Origin: Candidatus Hydrogenedentota bacterium
Lineage (GTDB): Bacteria; Hydrogenedentota; Hydrogenedentia; Hydrogenedentales; SLHB01
Reading direction: 5' to 3'
NCBI GenBank assembly: GCA_029552745.1
Contig: JAKPDK010000158.1
Coordinates: 124,001-188,000 of the forward strand
DNA length: 64,000 bases
Shown here: positions 29,176-38,314 of the stretch, one piece after another
How positions within the stretch are numbered: the first letter of the stretch is position 1
Layout: each line of letters opens with the position of its first letter
Translations under genes and position numbers: made by a program
The notes under the pieces: generated by a model
Told to the model about the DNA's origin: nothing
What the model saw: only the letters and a program-made list of their open reading frames with translations
Databases searched by the model: none

Positions 29176-30191
29176 AGACTACAATAGGTAGCAAAGCAAT
29201 CCACATGCGAGTTAAGAGACGGGCAGCCTGCGATATTCTAGCCTACGTGCTTCTTTTCGGACTTATCGTGGGATGCAGTACGCCGCGGTCGACTTCTCCC
29301 GTTGGTTCCATGCCCATACTGAAAAACCGTTTCGTCGATTTTCGAACCGCGGGTAAAGAGGTAGAAGAAGCCGAGCGCATGATAAAAGCCGGTGATTACA
29401 CCGTCGTCACCCCACGATTACAACATGTGATTTCCAAATATCCTGAGTCACAAGCCGGTATCGATGCCCGTTACTGGTTGGCGGTGGCGTACCAAAAAAT
29501 GAACAGCGCTCGCGAAGCCATTGACATGTTTTCTGAATATCTCCGTTTGGCGCCGGAAGGCAAGTATGCTTCTGAAGCAAAAGCATGCGTAGCCCAACTC
29601 CAGGCGGAATATCAGAGCAAATACCCCTCTCCGGAAGAACTGGACAAACAGATTCAGTCCATCTCCGAACAGGCCATTGCCCACCCAGAAAATTTGGAAC
29701 TGCGGTTGGAATTGGCTGACTTGCTGTGGAAACGCGGGAACTATGAGGAAGCCGGAAGAATATATTACTCAATAACAAAGGAACACCCTGAACTCGCGGC
29801 GGATTCGCGGATAGTCTCACGAGTCGAGCTTCTACCGAATGGCACGTATGTAGTATTAAGTCCTGCCGAGGTGCAGCGCCGTGAGATTCAGGAAAAGCCG
29901 CTCGTGGTGGTCAATACCGCGTCGTTTCGCAGCGGAAGAGATCTTTTTACTCGGGAAAGAAAATATTATGTTGTAACAGGCCAAGCTTATAACCGAAGCG
30001 ACAGCGTGCTCTATGGGGTGCAGGTTATCGTAACACTATACGGTTTTGGCGGCATGGTATATGATTCGACTGCTTACAATATTGGCCGTTTAAATCCCGG
30101 GGAACGCCGCGCTTTCAGTGTGCGATTCTCTAATTTTGATACACTAGACAACATCCTTCGGTATGAATGCGAAGGCGTTTTTGAACGGTGA
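29172..30191 (+). CDS. TPR-containing lipoprotein
   Basis: A 339-residue protein with a lipoprotein signal: the lipobox LIVGC ends at residue 35 from the GTG start at 29172, or residue 24 from the in-frame ATG at 29205. The processed protein should be lipid-anchored. Residues about 55-215 are tetratricopeptide repeats (AGIDARYWLAVAYQKMN, AIDMFSEYLRLAPEG, NLELRLELADLLWKRGNYEEAGRIYYSI). The last 90 residues resemble an FxLYD-type beta domain (YYVVTGQAYNRSDSVLYGV). It overlaps the preceding gene by four bases and lies four bases before the first secretin gene. TPR lipoproteins often act as pilotins or assembly factors for secretins (PilF type), which fits here by analogy. Confidence 0.75.
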   Translation: MKTTIGSKAIHMRVKRRAACDILAYVLLFGLIVGCSTPRSTSPVGSMPILKNRFVDFRTAGKEVEEAERMIKAGDYTVVTPRLQHVISKYPESQAGIDARYWLAVAYQKMNSAREAIDMFSEYLRLAPEGKYASEAKACVAQLQAEYQSKYPSPEELDKQIQSISEQAIAHPENLELRLELADLLWKRGNYEEAGRIYYSITKEHPELAADSRIVSRVELLPNGTYVVLSPAEVQRREIQEKPLVVVNTASFRSGRDLFTRERKYYVVTGQAYNRSDSVLYGVQVIVTLYGFGGMVYDSTAYNIGRLNPGERRAFSVRFSNFDTLDNILRYECEGVFER

Positions 30192-30195
30192 ACGA

Positions 30196-31374
30196 ATGAA
30201 TAAAACGTTCTTGAGACTCTGTTTGATTGGGATTATGTTGGTGGGAAGCCTGGCTCTTGGGCAAGACCAACCTGCCCCGGCACAGCCACCGCCAGCGCCG
30301 CCTCCACCGCCCCAGCAAGCCCCCCAAGCGGTTACGGTGACGGCCAAGATTATCGAGTTCCAAGCGACAAAAGGCTTGGAAACGGGGCTCAGTGCCTATT
30401 TTCGCCGCCGAAATCGGGTTGATTGGTATGGTATCGTGAGACCCCCCGTCCAAGGACTTATGAACGCCGATGTGACGTTTCCGACATCAACAGCGAGCGG
30501 AATCACCGTCTTTCTTGACCGCCTGCGCCTAACCGAAGGCGACCTCGAAATGATCTTGCAAGGACTCGTCAATGAAAACAAAGCCGAAATACTTTCCCGT
30601 CCACGGTTGATGGTCATGGTCGGCGGGGACATTAACCAAATTGGTATTCTGCAGCGCGTACCCTACGAAAACACCACGGTAGTAGGATACGTGCCGGTGC
30701 AAACCACGGAGTTCGAGAATACCGGCGTGAGCCTGCAAGTAGAAGTCCCTAAAGTCATTGACTTGGATAACGACTGGAACACACGGGAGGATACCCTCAT
30801 TCAATTGCAAGTGAGAGCCGAAGTCTCAGAGGAAGGACAACGCATCGTTGTTGCGCTTGATAACCGCGCGGAAGGCGGTGTTCTTGCTTCGAGCAAGAAT
30901 GATCTTACCGCGCCCGAGTTCGTCTCAAGAACCTTGAAAACGCGCATGTGGGTGCGGGATGGCCAAACCTTGGTTATGGGCGGCCTTTACCGAAATGCCA
31001 AGAACAAGGGCTTGACGAGCGCACCTTGGATCACTCAAGCCGAAGACATGGCTGTAGGCCTTGCGGAACGGGTCGTGCCGGGCAACATCCTCGGGTCACC
31101 GATCTCCGCAACCCTTGGCAATCGCACGGTCAACGAGAGTCGGAGAGAACTGGTATTTTTCATCAAAGCCGAAACATGGCGGCCCGCTTTCACCGTTGCT
31201 ACGGACAACGGCTTACAACAAGAAAGTGCGGGAGAAAAGAAACAGACCCCTGCTGACATCATCAGCGGCGTTTTGGAGGGCATCACCCAGCTTCCTCAGG
31301 GAATTGCCGAGGGCATCAAACGCGAAACGGGACCTACAAACGACATCTCTTCAGAACTCGGAGGACGGAAATAA
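30196..31374 (+). CDS. Short secretin-like protein 1
   Basis: A 392-residue protein with a signal peptide (FLRLCLIGIMLVGSLALG), then a Pro/Ala/Gln-rich linker (about residues 22-45), then a secretin C-terminal core. The core is recognisable by EILSRPRLMVMVGGDINQIGI (about 130-150), GVSLQVEVPKVIDL and VRDGQTLVMGGLYRN (about 253-267), the motifs shared by GspD and PilQ. The N0 and N1-N3 ring domains are missing, so it is much shorter than PilQ or GspD (600-700 residues). The ATG at 30196 is used because it lies just upstream of the signal peptide and after the previous stop; the frame is open from 30163. The next gene overlaps by one base (TAATG). It should oligomerise in the outer membrane, but partner and cargo are unknown. 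Confidence 0.7.
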   Translation: MNKTFLRLCLIGIMLVGSLALGQDQPAPAQPPPAPPPPPQQAPQAVTVTAKIIEFQATKGLETGLSAYFRRRNRVDWYGIVRPPVQGLMNADVTFPTSTASGITVFLDRLRLTEGDLEMILQGLVNENKAEILSRPRLMVMVGGDINQIGILQRVPYENTTVVGYVPVQTTEFENTGVSLQVEVPKVIDLDNDWNTREDTLIQLQVRAEVSEEGQRIVVALDNRAEGGVLASSKNDLTAPEFVSRTLKTRMWVRDGQTLVMGGLYRNAKNKGLTSAPWITQAEDMAVGLAERVVPGNILGSPISATLGNRTVNESRRELVFFIKAETWRPAFTVATDNGLQQESAGEKKQTPADIISGVLEGITQLPQGIAEGIKRETGPTNDISSELGGRK

Positions 31375-32441
31375 TGAAACGCATTTCGGTCCTCATTTCG
31401 GTTATTTGTCTATTAGTTTTGTCGAATGGCTATGCCCAATTACCCGGTTCTCCCCCACCAAAACCTCCAGAAGCACTGGCAAAAACTGCAACTCCACCTG
31501 AAGAAATCCGTCAAGTACAGATCCAGGTGTGGATCAGCGAGACTGGTGAACAAGGATTAAGGGATTTGGGGGCAAACCTCACTTACACGCGATTCGTCCG
31601 GGGTAGAGAGCAAGCAGGTTCCGTGCAACAGATAAGCACCAATGTTCAGAGTTTCCAAAAACCTGAGTTTGATGTGGTCTTGCCTGTCCCGAACCAAACG
31701 CTCTTTCCCGCACCGCTTCGACCTGATCCGTCGGGTACCTTGGCTGATGGAATTCAAGCTCAACAGGGTGTGGGACTTTCATCCACGTTAATCTTTGACG
31801 ATTATGGCACCCTAGACACCATCTTCCGAGGTCTGGAGAGAAAATCCGACCTGGACTTAATCGCAAAACCCGAACTTTTGGTCATTAACGGACAAGAGGC
31901 GGAGATTCATGCGGGTTCCCGCGTGCCCTTCCAGTCTATTGCCTACATTCAAGGAAGAGCCCAATTAAAAGTTGTGTGGGAACCCATTGGAGTTTACCTA
32001 AAACTGACACCCGTTATCCTGGATGGACCTACCCCCTCCGTCCAAATGAACATAAACACCCTAGCCGTAAGCGATGTCGCGCGCATCGACAACGTGCGAG
32101 GCGTAGATTTGCCTGTTTTCTCAACCCGTTCCCAGAGCGGTACAGTGCTGGTTCCCAATGGGGAAACGCTCGTCATCGGCGGACTCACCACACGCGTTGT
32201 CCGCCGCACGGAACGCCGTGTCCCTGTGGTCGGAAACATTCCCTTGGTAGGGATCCCATTCCGTGGACGACGCTCGGACGCTATTACGAATCACCTGCTC
32301 ATCTTCGTCAAACCCACTATCGTTGATTTACGCCAGAAAGAATCAGAGAATCTCAGTGCTTTAGAGTTCTGGCGGCGCGATCAATGGAAACATCAAGAAA
32401 GAATTGACGAAGAGATCAAGTTACTCCAAGAAGACCTATAA
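31374..32441 (+). CDS. Short secretin-like protein 2
   Basis: A 355-residue protein with a signal peptide (VLISVICLLVLSNGYAQ, about residues 5-21) and a secretin core. Diagnostic segments are LIAKPELLVINGQEAEIHAGSRVPFQS (about 161-187), VYLKLTPVI and GETLVIGGLTTRVVRRTERRVPVVGNIPLVG (about 263-293), the latter the secretin C-terminal signature with the V-P-x-x-G-x-I-P-x-x-G motif. Like the upstream protein it has no N0/N1 domains. It starts on the last base of the upstream stop (TAATG), so the two are translationally coupled. Two different short secretins in one operon suggest a mixed or two-ring outer-membrane channel, or two-part duty split. No ATPase or inner-membrane platform gene lies in the window. 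Confidence 0.75.
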   Translation: MKRISVLISVICLLVLSNGYAQLPGSPPPKPPEALAKTATPPEEIRQVQIQVWISETGEQGLRDLGANLTYTRFVRGREQAGSVQQISTNVQSFQKPEFDVVLPVPNQTLFPAPLRPDPSGTLADGIQAQQGVGLSSTLIFDDYGTLDTIFRGLERKSDLDLIAKPELLVINGQEAEIHAGSRVPFQSIAYIQGRAQLKVVWEPIGVYLKLTPVILDGPTPSVQMNINTLAVSDVARIDNVRGVDLPVFSTRSQSGTVLVPNGETLVIGGLTTRVVRRTERRVPVVGNIPLVGIPFRGRRSDAITNHLLIFVKPTIVDLRQKESENLSALEFWRRDQWKHQERIDEEIKLLQEDL

Positions 32442-32581
32442 CAAAGCGGCGTAGGTGCATCAAGTCACCCGCCCTGAACGGGGCCCCTATCGGATACGGT
32501 ACACAAACACGACCTCAAGTCTTGGTGTACCTGTTACAAAACTCCCAAAAAGAGCGCCCACTGGGTGCATAAGTTCACAAA

Positions 32582-33034
32582 CCTTTGGCACTGTTTCGAG
32601 GACGTAGACTAGGTTTGTACGCCCGGTTGTCAGTGCGAGGAGCAAGTCTATCCCCCTTGTAGGGGCGAGGCATGCCTCGCCCTTCCCCTCAACCACGTAG
32701 CGCAAGATGACATAGGGCATGGGCCGCGGTAATCTTCGGATACCCGAGGGGATTGCCACGTCGCCCCTTCGGGGCTCCTCGCAATGACAGCGGAAGACGG
32801 CTTTCTATCCCCTGCGCAGGGTTCAGCCCCCCTGTGCCCCCCATGCGGGGACTAACAAGAGATGACAGAAGAACAACACGGCGGGGAGCCCTCCCCCGCG
32901 TGCGGGGGGACTAGGTAGGCATAGATAGATCAAACCTACCTATGACGCTATGCGTCAGTGCCTTCCTCTCAATAACCTTCATGAAAAAAACCTCTCTTCA
33001 ATTGCTCATCCAACATAACAAAAGGTGCCAAAGG
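32582..33034 (+). repeat. Dispersed non-coding repeat, copy B
   Basis: This copy fills most of the 652-base gap before lnt. CCTTTGGCACT at 32582-32592 and GGTGCCAAAGG at 33024-33034 are the inverted ends (one mismatch), giving a 453-bp unit. It contains CAGTGCGAGGAGC near 32631 and GGGGATTGCCACGTCGCCCC ... GGCTCCTCGCAATGACA (about 32749-32790), nearly identical to copy A over 40 bases. A perfect 20-bp palindrome, GGGCGAGGCATGCCTCGCCC, lies at 32663-32682 and recurs in copy D. Flanks GCATAAGTTCACA (left) and TATACATTGCATTGAAA (right) are also shared with copies A and C. No open frame looks coding. Confidence 0.75.
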
Positions 33035-33093
33035 TACTGGCCCTATACATTGCATTGAAATCTCTCTCCTCTCTCGCGCATGATCCTGGCGTA

Positions 33094-34629
33094 ATGTTGA
33101 GCACAACCCAGAAAAAAAAGCGTGGGATTTCTATTATTGCCGCTATTGCCACAGGGCTGCTCACCGCCCTCAGCTTTCCGTCGTGGCACGTGTTCCCGCT
33201 TGTGTGGATTGCTCTCATCCCGTTGTTAACCATCGCTTTCCGCCAACCGTCACCCAAACAGACCTTCTTTTACTTCTTTGTTTCCGGGGCTGTCTTTTAT
33301 CTGATCCTATTGCAATGGCTGCTTTGCAACGTGTATTGGGCGGGCGGCTGGGCGGTGTGGGGATATGTTGCCCTCTGTGCCCTCATGGCAGCCTATTGGG
33401 GTTGTTGCGGCGCAACATGGCATTGGCTTTGTCTCGCCAATAGCCCCAGTCTGTCCACTTTAAGTCTTGCAGTCCTCTGGACGACCATGGAGTTCTTACA
33501 AGGCAAACTGTTCACAGGTTTTGGATGGGGGGCGCTTGGCTACGTGCATGCGGGAGACATCTATGTTCTCCAATTGGCATCGATCGGAGGCACCGGCTTA
33601 TTATCCTTCCTCACCGTCGTGGTTAATAACCTTTTGGCGCGCGCCCTGTGTGAATCGTCCCTCCGTCTGCCCCGCATTTTGTTCGCTCTAGGTATTGTCG
33701 CGGTAGCGCACCTTGTCGGATGGTCATTACTTGATGAAGCAGACTATCGCTCCAATCCCTTCTTGGTGGGACTTGTGCAATCCAACTTTCCCCAAGAGGT
33801 GAAATGGGACCCGGAATATGGGGTCGAAATGGTGGACAAGACGATCGAAGTCACCCGTGAAATGCTTGACACAACCGGCGTAGACCTCATCGTTTGGCCT
33901 GAAGCCCTAATCATGACTCCTCTGGAAACGCCAGGAGTAATGAAAAACCTAGCCGCGTTGACTCGAGAAGCTCAAGCGCCGTTATTTACAGGCATTTCCC
34001 GTTTCGTGCCGGAATCTAATGGCTGGGCAAACTCAAGTTGTCTAATCACGGAACAGGGCAACATTGCCGGATACTACGACAAAATCCACTTAGCGCCTTT
34101 TGGGGAGTATGTCCCTTTAGGGAAGTATTTTCCATTTATCACACAGATTGTGCCTGCAATCGGAGAAATGGTCCCCGGAGAATCTCCAGCCGTCTTTGAT
34201 GTGGGAACAAGACGAATAGGCCCCCTGATCTGCTTTGAAGTGCTGTTTCCTGAAATGGCGGAACGTCTGCGTCGTAACAAAGCGGACTGTCTCGTCGTCA
34301 TTACAAACCTTGCGTGGTTCGGAGTAAGCAATGCCATTCCCCAAGAGCGAGAGATTAGCCGTCTCCGGGCAGTGGAAACACGGCTCCCTCTCATCCATTG
34401 CGCCAACACGGGAGTCTCCGGCGTCTTCGACCCGTACGGAAGGTTTACGAACATAGGCGAAACTCACATTAGGACATTCGATGCGGTACCTGTGGCCGCG
34501 CCGACCCATCAGCCACTTCCGGTCAGTCCCTCACTTTTCTCCAAAATCTGCGCCATCGCTTCTGCAGTTTTCGTTATCCTCAAGCTCATCATACGCATAA
34601 AGTCAAGACCGGACCCACAAAATAATTGA
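33094..34629 (+). CDS. lnt: Apolipoprotein N-acyltransferase
   Basis: Lnt adds the third acyl chain to the N-terminal cysteine of lipoproteins in the inner membrane. The 511-residue protein has about six N-terminal membrane helices and then a periplasmic nitrilase-type domain. The Glu-Lys-Cys triad is visible: WPEALI (Glu near 270), YDKIHLAPFGEYVP (Lys near 330) and GPLICFEVLFPE (Cys near 380). ATG 33094 is preferred; the in-frame GTG at 33025 falls inside the inverted end of repeat B. A weak site precedes the ATG. The several lipoprotein genes in the window are its likely substrates. It is followed by murJ after 65 bases. Confidence 0.95.
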   Translation: MLSTTQKKKRGISIIAAIATGLLTALSFPSWHVFPLVWIALIPLLTIAFRQPSPKQTFFYFFVSGAVFYLILLQWLLCNVYWAGGWAVWGYVALCALMAAYWGCCGATWHWLCLANSPSLSTLSLAVLWTTMEFLQGKLFTGFGWGALGYVHAGDIYVLQLASIGGTGLLSFLTVVVNNLLARALCESSLRLPRILFALGIVAVAHLVGWSLLDEADYRSNPFLVGLVQSNFPQEVKWDPEYGVEMVDKTIEVTREMLDTTGVDLIVWPEALIMTPLETPGVMKNLAALTREAQAPLFTGISRFVPESNGWANSSCLITEQGNIAGYYDKIHLAPFGEYVPLGKYFPFITQIVPAIGEMVPGESPAVFDVGTRRIGPLICFEVLFPEMAERLRRNKADCLVVITNLAWFGVSNAIPQEREISRLRAVETRLPLIHCANTGVSGVFDPYGRFTNIGETHIRTFDAVPVAAPTHQPLPVSPSLFSKICAIASAVFVILKLIIRIKSRPDPQNN

Positions 34630-34694
34630 CCTCTCAAAAAGAGGTTGGTACCCTGATACAATTCTATTGAAACCATTCGAGTGTGGGTTACCCC

Positions 34695-36323
34695 ATGACA
34701 GCGGACACAAGAAAACTATCACGTTTTACAGCCACGTTTGCGAGCGGAACATTCGTCAGCCGCGTTCTGGGCATGATCCGCGACATCCTCTGGGCGAAAT
34801 TCATGCCTACAGGTTCCCTCGACGCGTTTCTCGTCGCTTTTCGGCTTCCCAATATGCTGCGCGATCTCGTGGGTGAAGGAGCAATGAACGCAGCATTCAT
34901 CCCTGTTTTCTCTGAGACGTTGGAAAAGCGCTCGGAAAACGCGTTTCGGGAGTTGGTGCAGACAGTGATGGGAGTCATGCTGATTCTCTTGCTGCTGATC
35001 ACGTTTCTCGGTGTGGTCTTCATCCCGGTGCTCCTCTCGGGCGTGGACGCTCTACGGTTTATTACGGGCTCCGCCCCAAAAACTCAGGAAAACATCGCCC
35101 TGGTTGTCTCGCTCTCTCGTTGGACGTTCCCTTATATTTTTTTCATCGGTATGACCGTCTTCGCGATGGCACCCTTAATGACGTTAGGCCGGTACGCAGT
35201 GCCGTCGTGGTCCCCCGCTTTGTTGAACGTTTCCATCATTTCTTGCCATCTGTTGGTCTATCGATTTTTCCCCCATGTGTTTCCCGACCTGGCCTATGCC
35301 TTAGTGCTCGGTGTCTGGCTGGGCGGTATCGCGCAACTCCTGATGCTCTACATCTCTCTTGGGCGAAATGCACGTGTATGGACGCCTCGGTTTCAACTTG
35401 CCAGCCCCGGTGTGCGGGAAATTTTATTTCTCATGCTGCCCGTGATAGCAGGACAAGCCGCAGGCGAAGTAAACAAACTCGTTGATACCTTGTTCGCCTA
35501 TTCCCTTGAAGAGGGCACTGTTACCGCACTCTTTTATGCCAATCGATTGACCCAACTGCCTCTCTCCATGTTCGGCTTTGCCACAGCAGCCGCCGTTTTG
35601 CCTACCGTGTCTGCGGCGTGGGCTCGCGGTGATGATGATGGCATACGAAAAACTCTCGTTTTCGGATTTAGACAAATACTTTTCTTAGTGATTCCCTCCA
35701 GCCTGGGGCTCATCGTACTCGGAAAACCCATCGTCTGGCTTCTATTCGAACGTGGCAACTTCGATGCCGCCGACACCACTCGAACCGCAACCGCCTTGGC
35801 TTTCTACGCAGCAGGGCTAATCTTCTTTGCTTTGGTGAAAGTCGCGGTAACGGGATTCTACGGAAGCAAAGACACCCGCACACCCGTCATCATCGCCTCA
35901 TTGAGCATGTTGTTGAACATCATTCTAAATTGCCTGCTTGTTCGCCCTTTGGGTTATCGCGGGCTCGCTCTTGCCACCACGATTTCCTATGGCGTCAATT
36001 TTTTCGCCCTGTATTTCTTACTAGTCGATAAATACAGCAGACTCTGGGATAAAGACCTCATCTCTACCGTGGTCAGGATCGCGGCTGCCACGGCTATCGC
36101 TCTCGCCGCAGGATACGCCCTGCACGTGCGCCTGTTAAGCAGTTATCCAGCGGAAATGCTCGGGTTGCTTACCCCACGCCTTGTCACCGTTGCCATACCA
36201 GTTTTGACGGCCGCAGTTCTTTATTTCTTCTCGTGCTGGCTATTACGGGTGCAGGAGGTGGCGTTCTTGTTTCGCGTACTTCTCATTGGCGAAAAGGCAA
36301 AGAAGCGCACCCGTCGAACATGA
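34695..36323 (+). CDS. murJ: Lipid II flippase MurJ
   Basis: A 542-residue MOP-superfamily protein with about 14 membrane helices that flips lipid II across the inner membrane for peptidoglycan synthesis. Typical MurJ/MviN features are the N-terminal ATFASGTFVSRVLGMIRDILWA stretch (about residues 10-30), LPNMLRDLVGEGAMNAAFIPVFSE (about 50-73) and the LFERGNFDAADT loop (about 352-363). ATG 34695 is chosen; an in-frame GTG lies four codons upstream. The C-terminus is basic (KAKKRTRRT). Next to lnt, it makes a small envelope-biogenesis group. Confidence 0.95.
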   Translation: MTADTRKLSRFTATFASGTFVSRVLGMIRDILWAKFMPTGSLDAFLVAFRLPNMLRDLVGEGAMNAAFIPVFSETLEKRSENAFRELVQTVMGVMLILLLLITFLGVVFIPVLLSGVDALRFITGSAPKTQENIALVVSLSRWTFPYIFFIGMTVFAMAPLMTLGRYAVPSWSPALLNVSIISCHLLVYRFFPHVFPDLAYALVLGVWLGGIAQLLMLYISLGRNARVWTPRFQLASPGVREILFLMLPVIAGQAAGEVNKLVDTLFAYSLEEGTVTALFYANRLTQLPLSMFGFATAAAVLPTVSAAWARGDDDGIRKTLVFGFRQILFLVIPSSLGLIVLGKPIVWLLFERGNFDAADTTRTATALAFYAAGLIFFALVKVAVTGFYGSKDTRTPVIIASLSMLLNIILNCLLVRPLGYRGLALATTISYGVNFFALYFLLVDKYSRLWDKDLISTVVRIAAATAIALAAGYALHVRLLSSYPAEMLGLLTPRLVTVAIPVLTAAVLYFFSCWLLRVQEVAFLFRVLLIGEKAKKRTRRT

Positions 36324-36350
36324 AAATCGGAATTTGACTAATCGCTCACG

Positions 36351-37115
36351 ATGCGTGCATACACGTACATAGATCGAGGCAGTGCTCGAGTCGGCAACTC
36401 CTTTTTGGAACGGTCCTGGTCGACTTTCTTGGGGGTAACCCTCAGCATTCGTGACCGAGGCACGGGTTGGGAATGGCTGAGCAGAAAAACCACGTACGAT
36501 TCTGCGCCCCATACACAAGGATTGCCGCTAACCGGCGATGAGTTCTTACTATCCTCCACCAACGCGATGTTTCGCCCATTCGACTTCGGTTATGTAGAAT
36601 GGAGCGAGGAAAACAACGTTTTGGGAGCAGTGCTTTCCGCCTGTTGGACAGGGTCTCAAGTCGACGTGGAAATGCGCGCATTTGCCTTCCATGAACATCC
36701 CGGTATCGTCCGCACCTTATCTATCAAGAATAAGTCGTCGGAAACCCTGGGATTGGAACAATCATTGCTCGAGTCTTTTTCGATCCGCAAAGATATCCTC
36801 ACAACCATGGAACCTTTGCCGCAGATAACCTTGCCAACTTCGTGGGAAACACCCAAATGCGGTGTGATTGCGACCAGCGGCAACAGGGGGATTCTTGTCG
36901 CCGCAGCTGGCAAAGGACACATGTTGCTAGAGAATAATACCTACGGTGCCTCTCACAATGAGATTATTGAATTGACGCCCGGAACGCTGTTCTCTTTTCC
37001 ACCCACGTTTCTTTTTGCGTATCCAGCGCCGTTTAGCCTCGCGGCGAAGTCGCTTTATCTCGACCTTCTGAAAGCCTGGGGAGAAATCGAAATCCTCAGG
37101 ACACGCGAACAATGA
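36351..37115 (+). CDS. Conserved-looking protein of unknown function
   Basis: A 254-residue protein with no signal peptide and no membrane helix. It is beta-rich. A segment near residues 84-135 (NVLGAVLSACWTGSQVDVEMRAFAFHEHPGIVRTLSIKNKSSETLGLEQ) resembles the N-terminal beta-supersandwich of GH36 alpha-galactosidase-like proteins, which also carry 'HPGIVR-L-I-N' phrases, but the catalytic barrel is absent. So it may be a stand-alone carbohydrate-binding-like domain. This is a weak fold guess. It begins 27 bases after murJ and ends one base before the RlmD-type gene, so all three are probably one operon. Function unknown. Confidence 0.6.
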   Translation: MRAYTYIDRGSARVGNSFLERSWSTFLGVTLSIRDRGTGWEWLSRKTTYDSAPHTQGLPLTGDEFLLSSTNAMFRPFDFGYVEWSEENNVLGAVLSACWTGSQVDVEMRAFAFHEHPGIVRTLSIKNKSSETLGLEQSLLESFSIRKDILTTMEPLPQITLPTSWETPKCGVIATSGNRGILVAAAGKGHMLLENNTYGASHNEIIELTPGTLFSFPPTFLFAYPAPFSLAAKSLYLDLLKAWGEIEILRTREQ

Positions 37116-37116
37116 C

Positions 37117-38295
37117 ATGAAAAGAGAATCTACCTCAGATTCAGCGATCCTCGAAGCGACCATTACCGATTTGGCTCATGGTGGCTTTGGGATTGCCCGC
37201 GTAAAAGGACAGGTCTGTTTCGTCCCTTATGCCTTGCCGGGCGACCATATTTCCATAAGGTTAACGCGGAAGATGCGAGGATACACCTGGGGCACTATTG
37301 AAACAATTCTTCACCCCTCGCCTGCACGACTGTTGGCAACTCCTTGTCCCGTGTTCGGCAATTGTGGGGGGTGTTCCTGGTTACATTTCGCGTACCCTGA
37401 CCAAGCCAAATGGAAGCAACACATCGTCGCAGAATGTTTTCGGCGAATCGCAGGCATCCAAATTGAGCCCGCATGGGCTGAGGACGAATCGTTGAGATTA
37501 GGATACCGGACACGGGCGGAATTTCATTGCGACGGCAGGAACTGGGGATTCTACGAGCGCCAGACCCATCGAGTCGTCCCCGTCACCGCATGTCCGTTGT
37601 GTCATCCTGTGGTGAATCAGGCCGTAAGCAAGCTCACACGAATATCAGCCCTGGACTCTGTAGAGGTTACAGCAAATCCAGACACAGGCGAAGTATTGGT
37701 GTGGTCAAATCAACCTTCTTCTGACCTGGAAACCGTATTCCCAAACTCCGATCACCCTGGCTCCAATAAGCCACGTGCTTCTTTTTCCTACGATGAAAGA
37801 ATTATCGTCAACGGGGCATTTAGCCAATCCAGTCTCTTGTTAAACCGCGTATTGGTGCAGGTTGTCCAAAACCAGATCGGTTCTCCCAACAGTCTGCTTG
37901 ATCTGTATTGCGGCAACGGTAATCTCTCGATCACCTATGCGTCCTCTATCCCCGTAGTCGGTTTAGACCACAATGAAGAAGCCGTTCGTGCCGCTGCCTC
38001 CCGAGGTACCGGCGACTACCGCGTCGCACCGGAGGAAAGATTTCGCGACGCTTTGCAAGAAAGGACATGGGACGTAGTCCTACTCGATCCACCCCGAAAA
38101 GGAGCCAAGACCTTGATGCCCGCTCTAGCGTCTTGTAAAACCGGCGCCATTGTGTACGTTTCGTGCGACCCTGCCACGTTGGCACGAGATGCACAAATAC
38201 TACTTGCCAAGGGATGGGAAATAAGCCACGTAGCCGTTGTCGACATGTTCCCCCACACGCATCATATCGAAACGGTCGCTCGATTTGTAAAATAG
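37117..38295 (+). CDS. rlmD: RlmD/TrmA-family RNA (uracil-5-)-methyltransferase
   Basis: A 392-residue SAM-dependent RNA methyltransferase. An N-terminal TRAM domain (residues about 8-65) binds RNA. The [4Fe-4S]-ligand cysteines are C77, C83 and C86 in ATPCPVFGNCGGCSWLHFA, with a fourth in TACPLC near 163. SAM-binding motif I is LLDLYCGNGNLS near 262-273; the DPPRKG motif is near 328, and the catalytic Cys lies in YVSCDPATLARD near 346-357. The protein should methylate U1939 (RlmD) or U747 of 23S rRNA or U54 of tRNA; which one cannot be told. ATG 37117 is one base after the previous stop. Confidence 0.9.
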   Translation: MKRESTSDSAILEATITDLAHGGFGIARVKGQVCFVPYALPGDHISIRLTRKMRGYTWGTIETILHPSPARLLATPCPVFGNCGGCSWLHFAYPDQAKWKQHIVAECFRRIAGIQIEPAWAEDESLRLGYRTRAEFHCDGRNWGFYERQTHRVVPVTACPLCHPVVNQAVSKLTRISALDSVEVTANPDTGEVLVWSNQPSSDLETVFPNSDHPGSNKPRASFSYDERIIVNGAFSQSSLLLNRVLVQVVQNQIGSPNSLLDLYCGNGNLSITYASSIPVVGLDHNEEAVRAAASRGTGDYRVAPEERFRDALQERTWDVVLLDPPRKGAKTLMPALASCKTGAIVYVSCDPATLARDAQILLAKGWEISHVAVVDMFPHTHHIETVARFVK

Positions 38296-38314
38296 ACCGG
38301 GCTCTCGACTGGGA

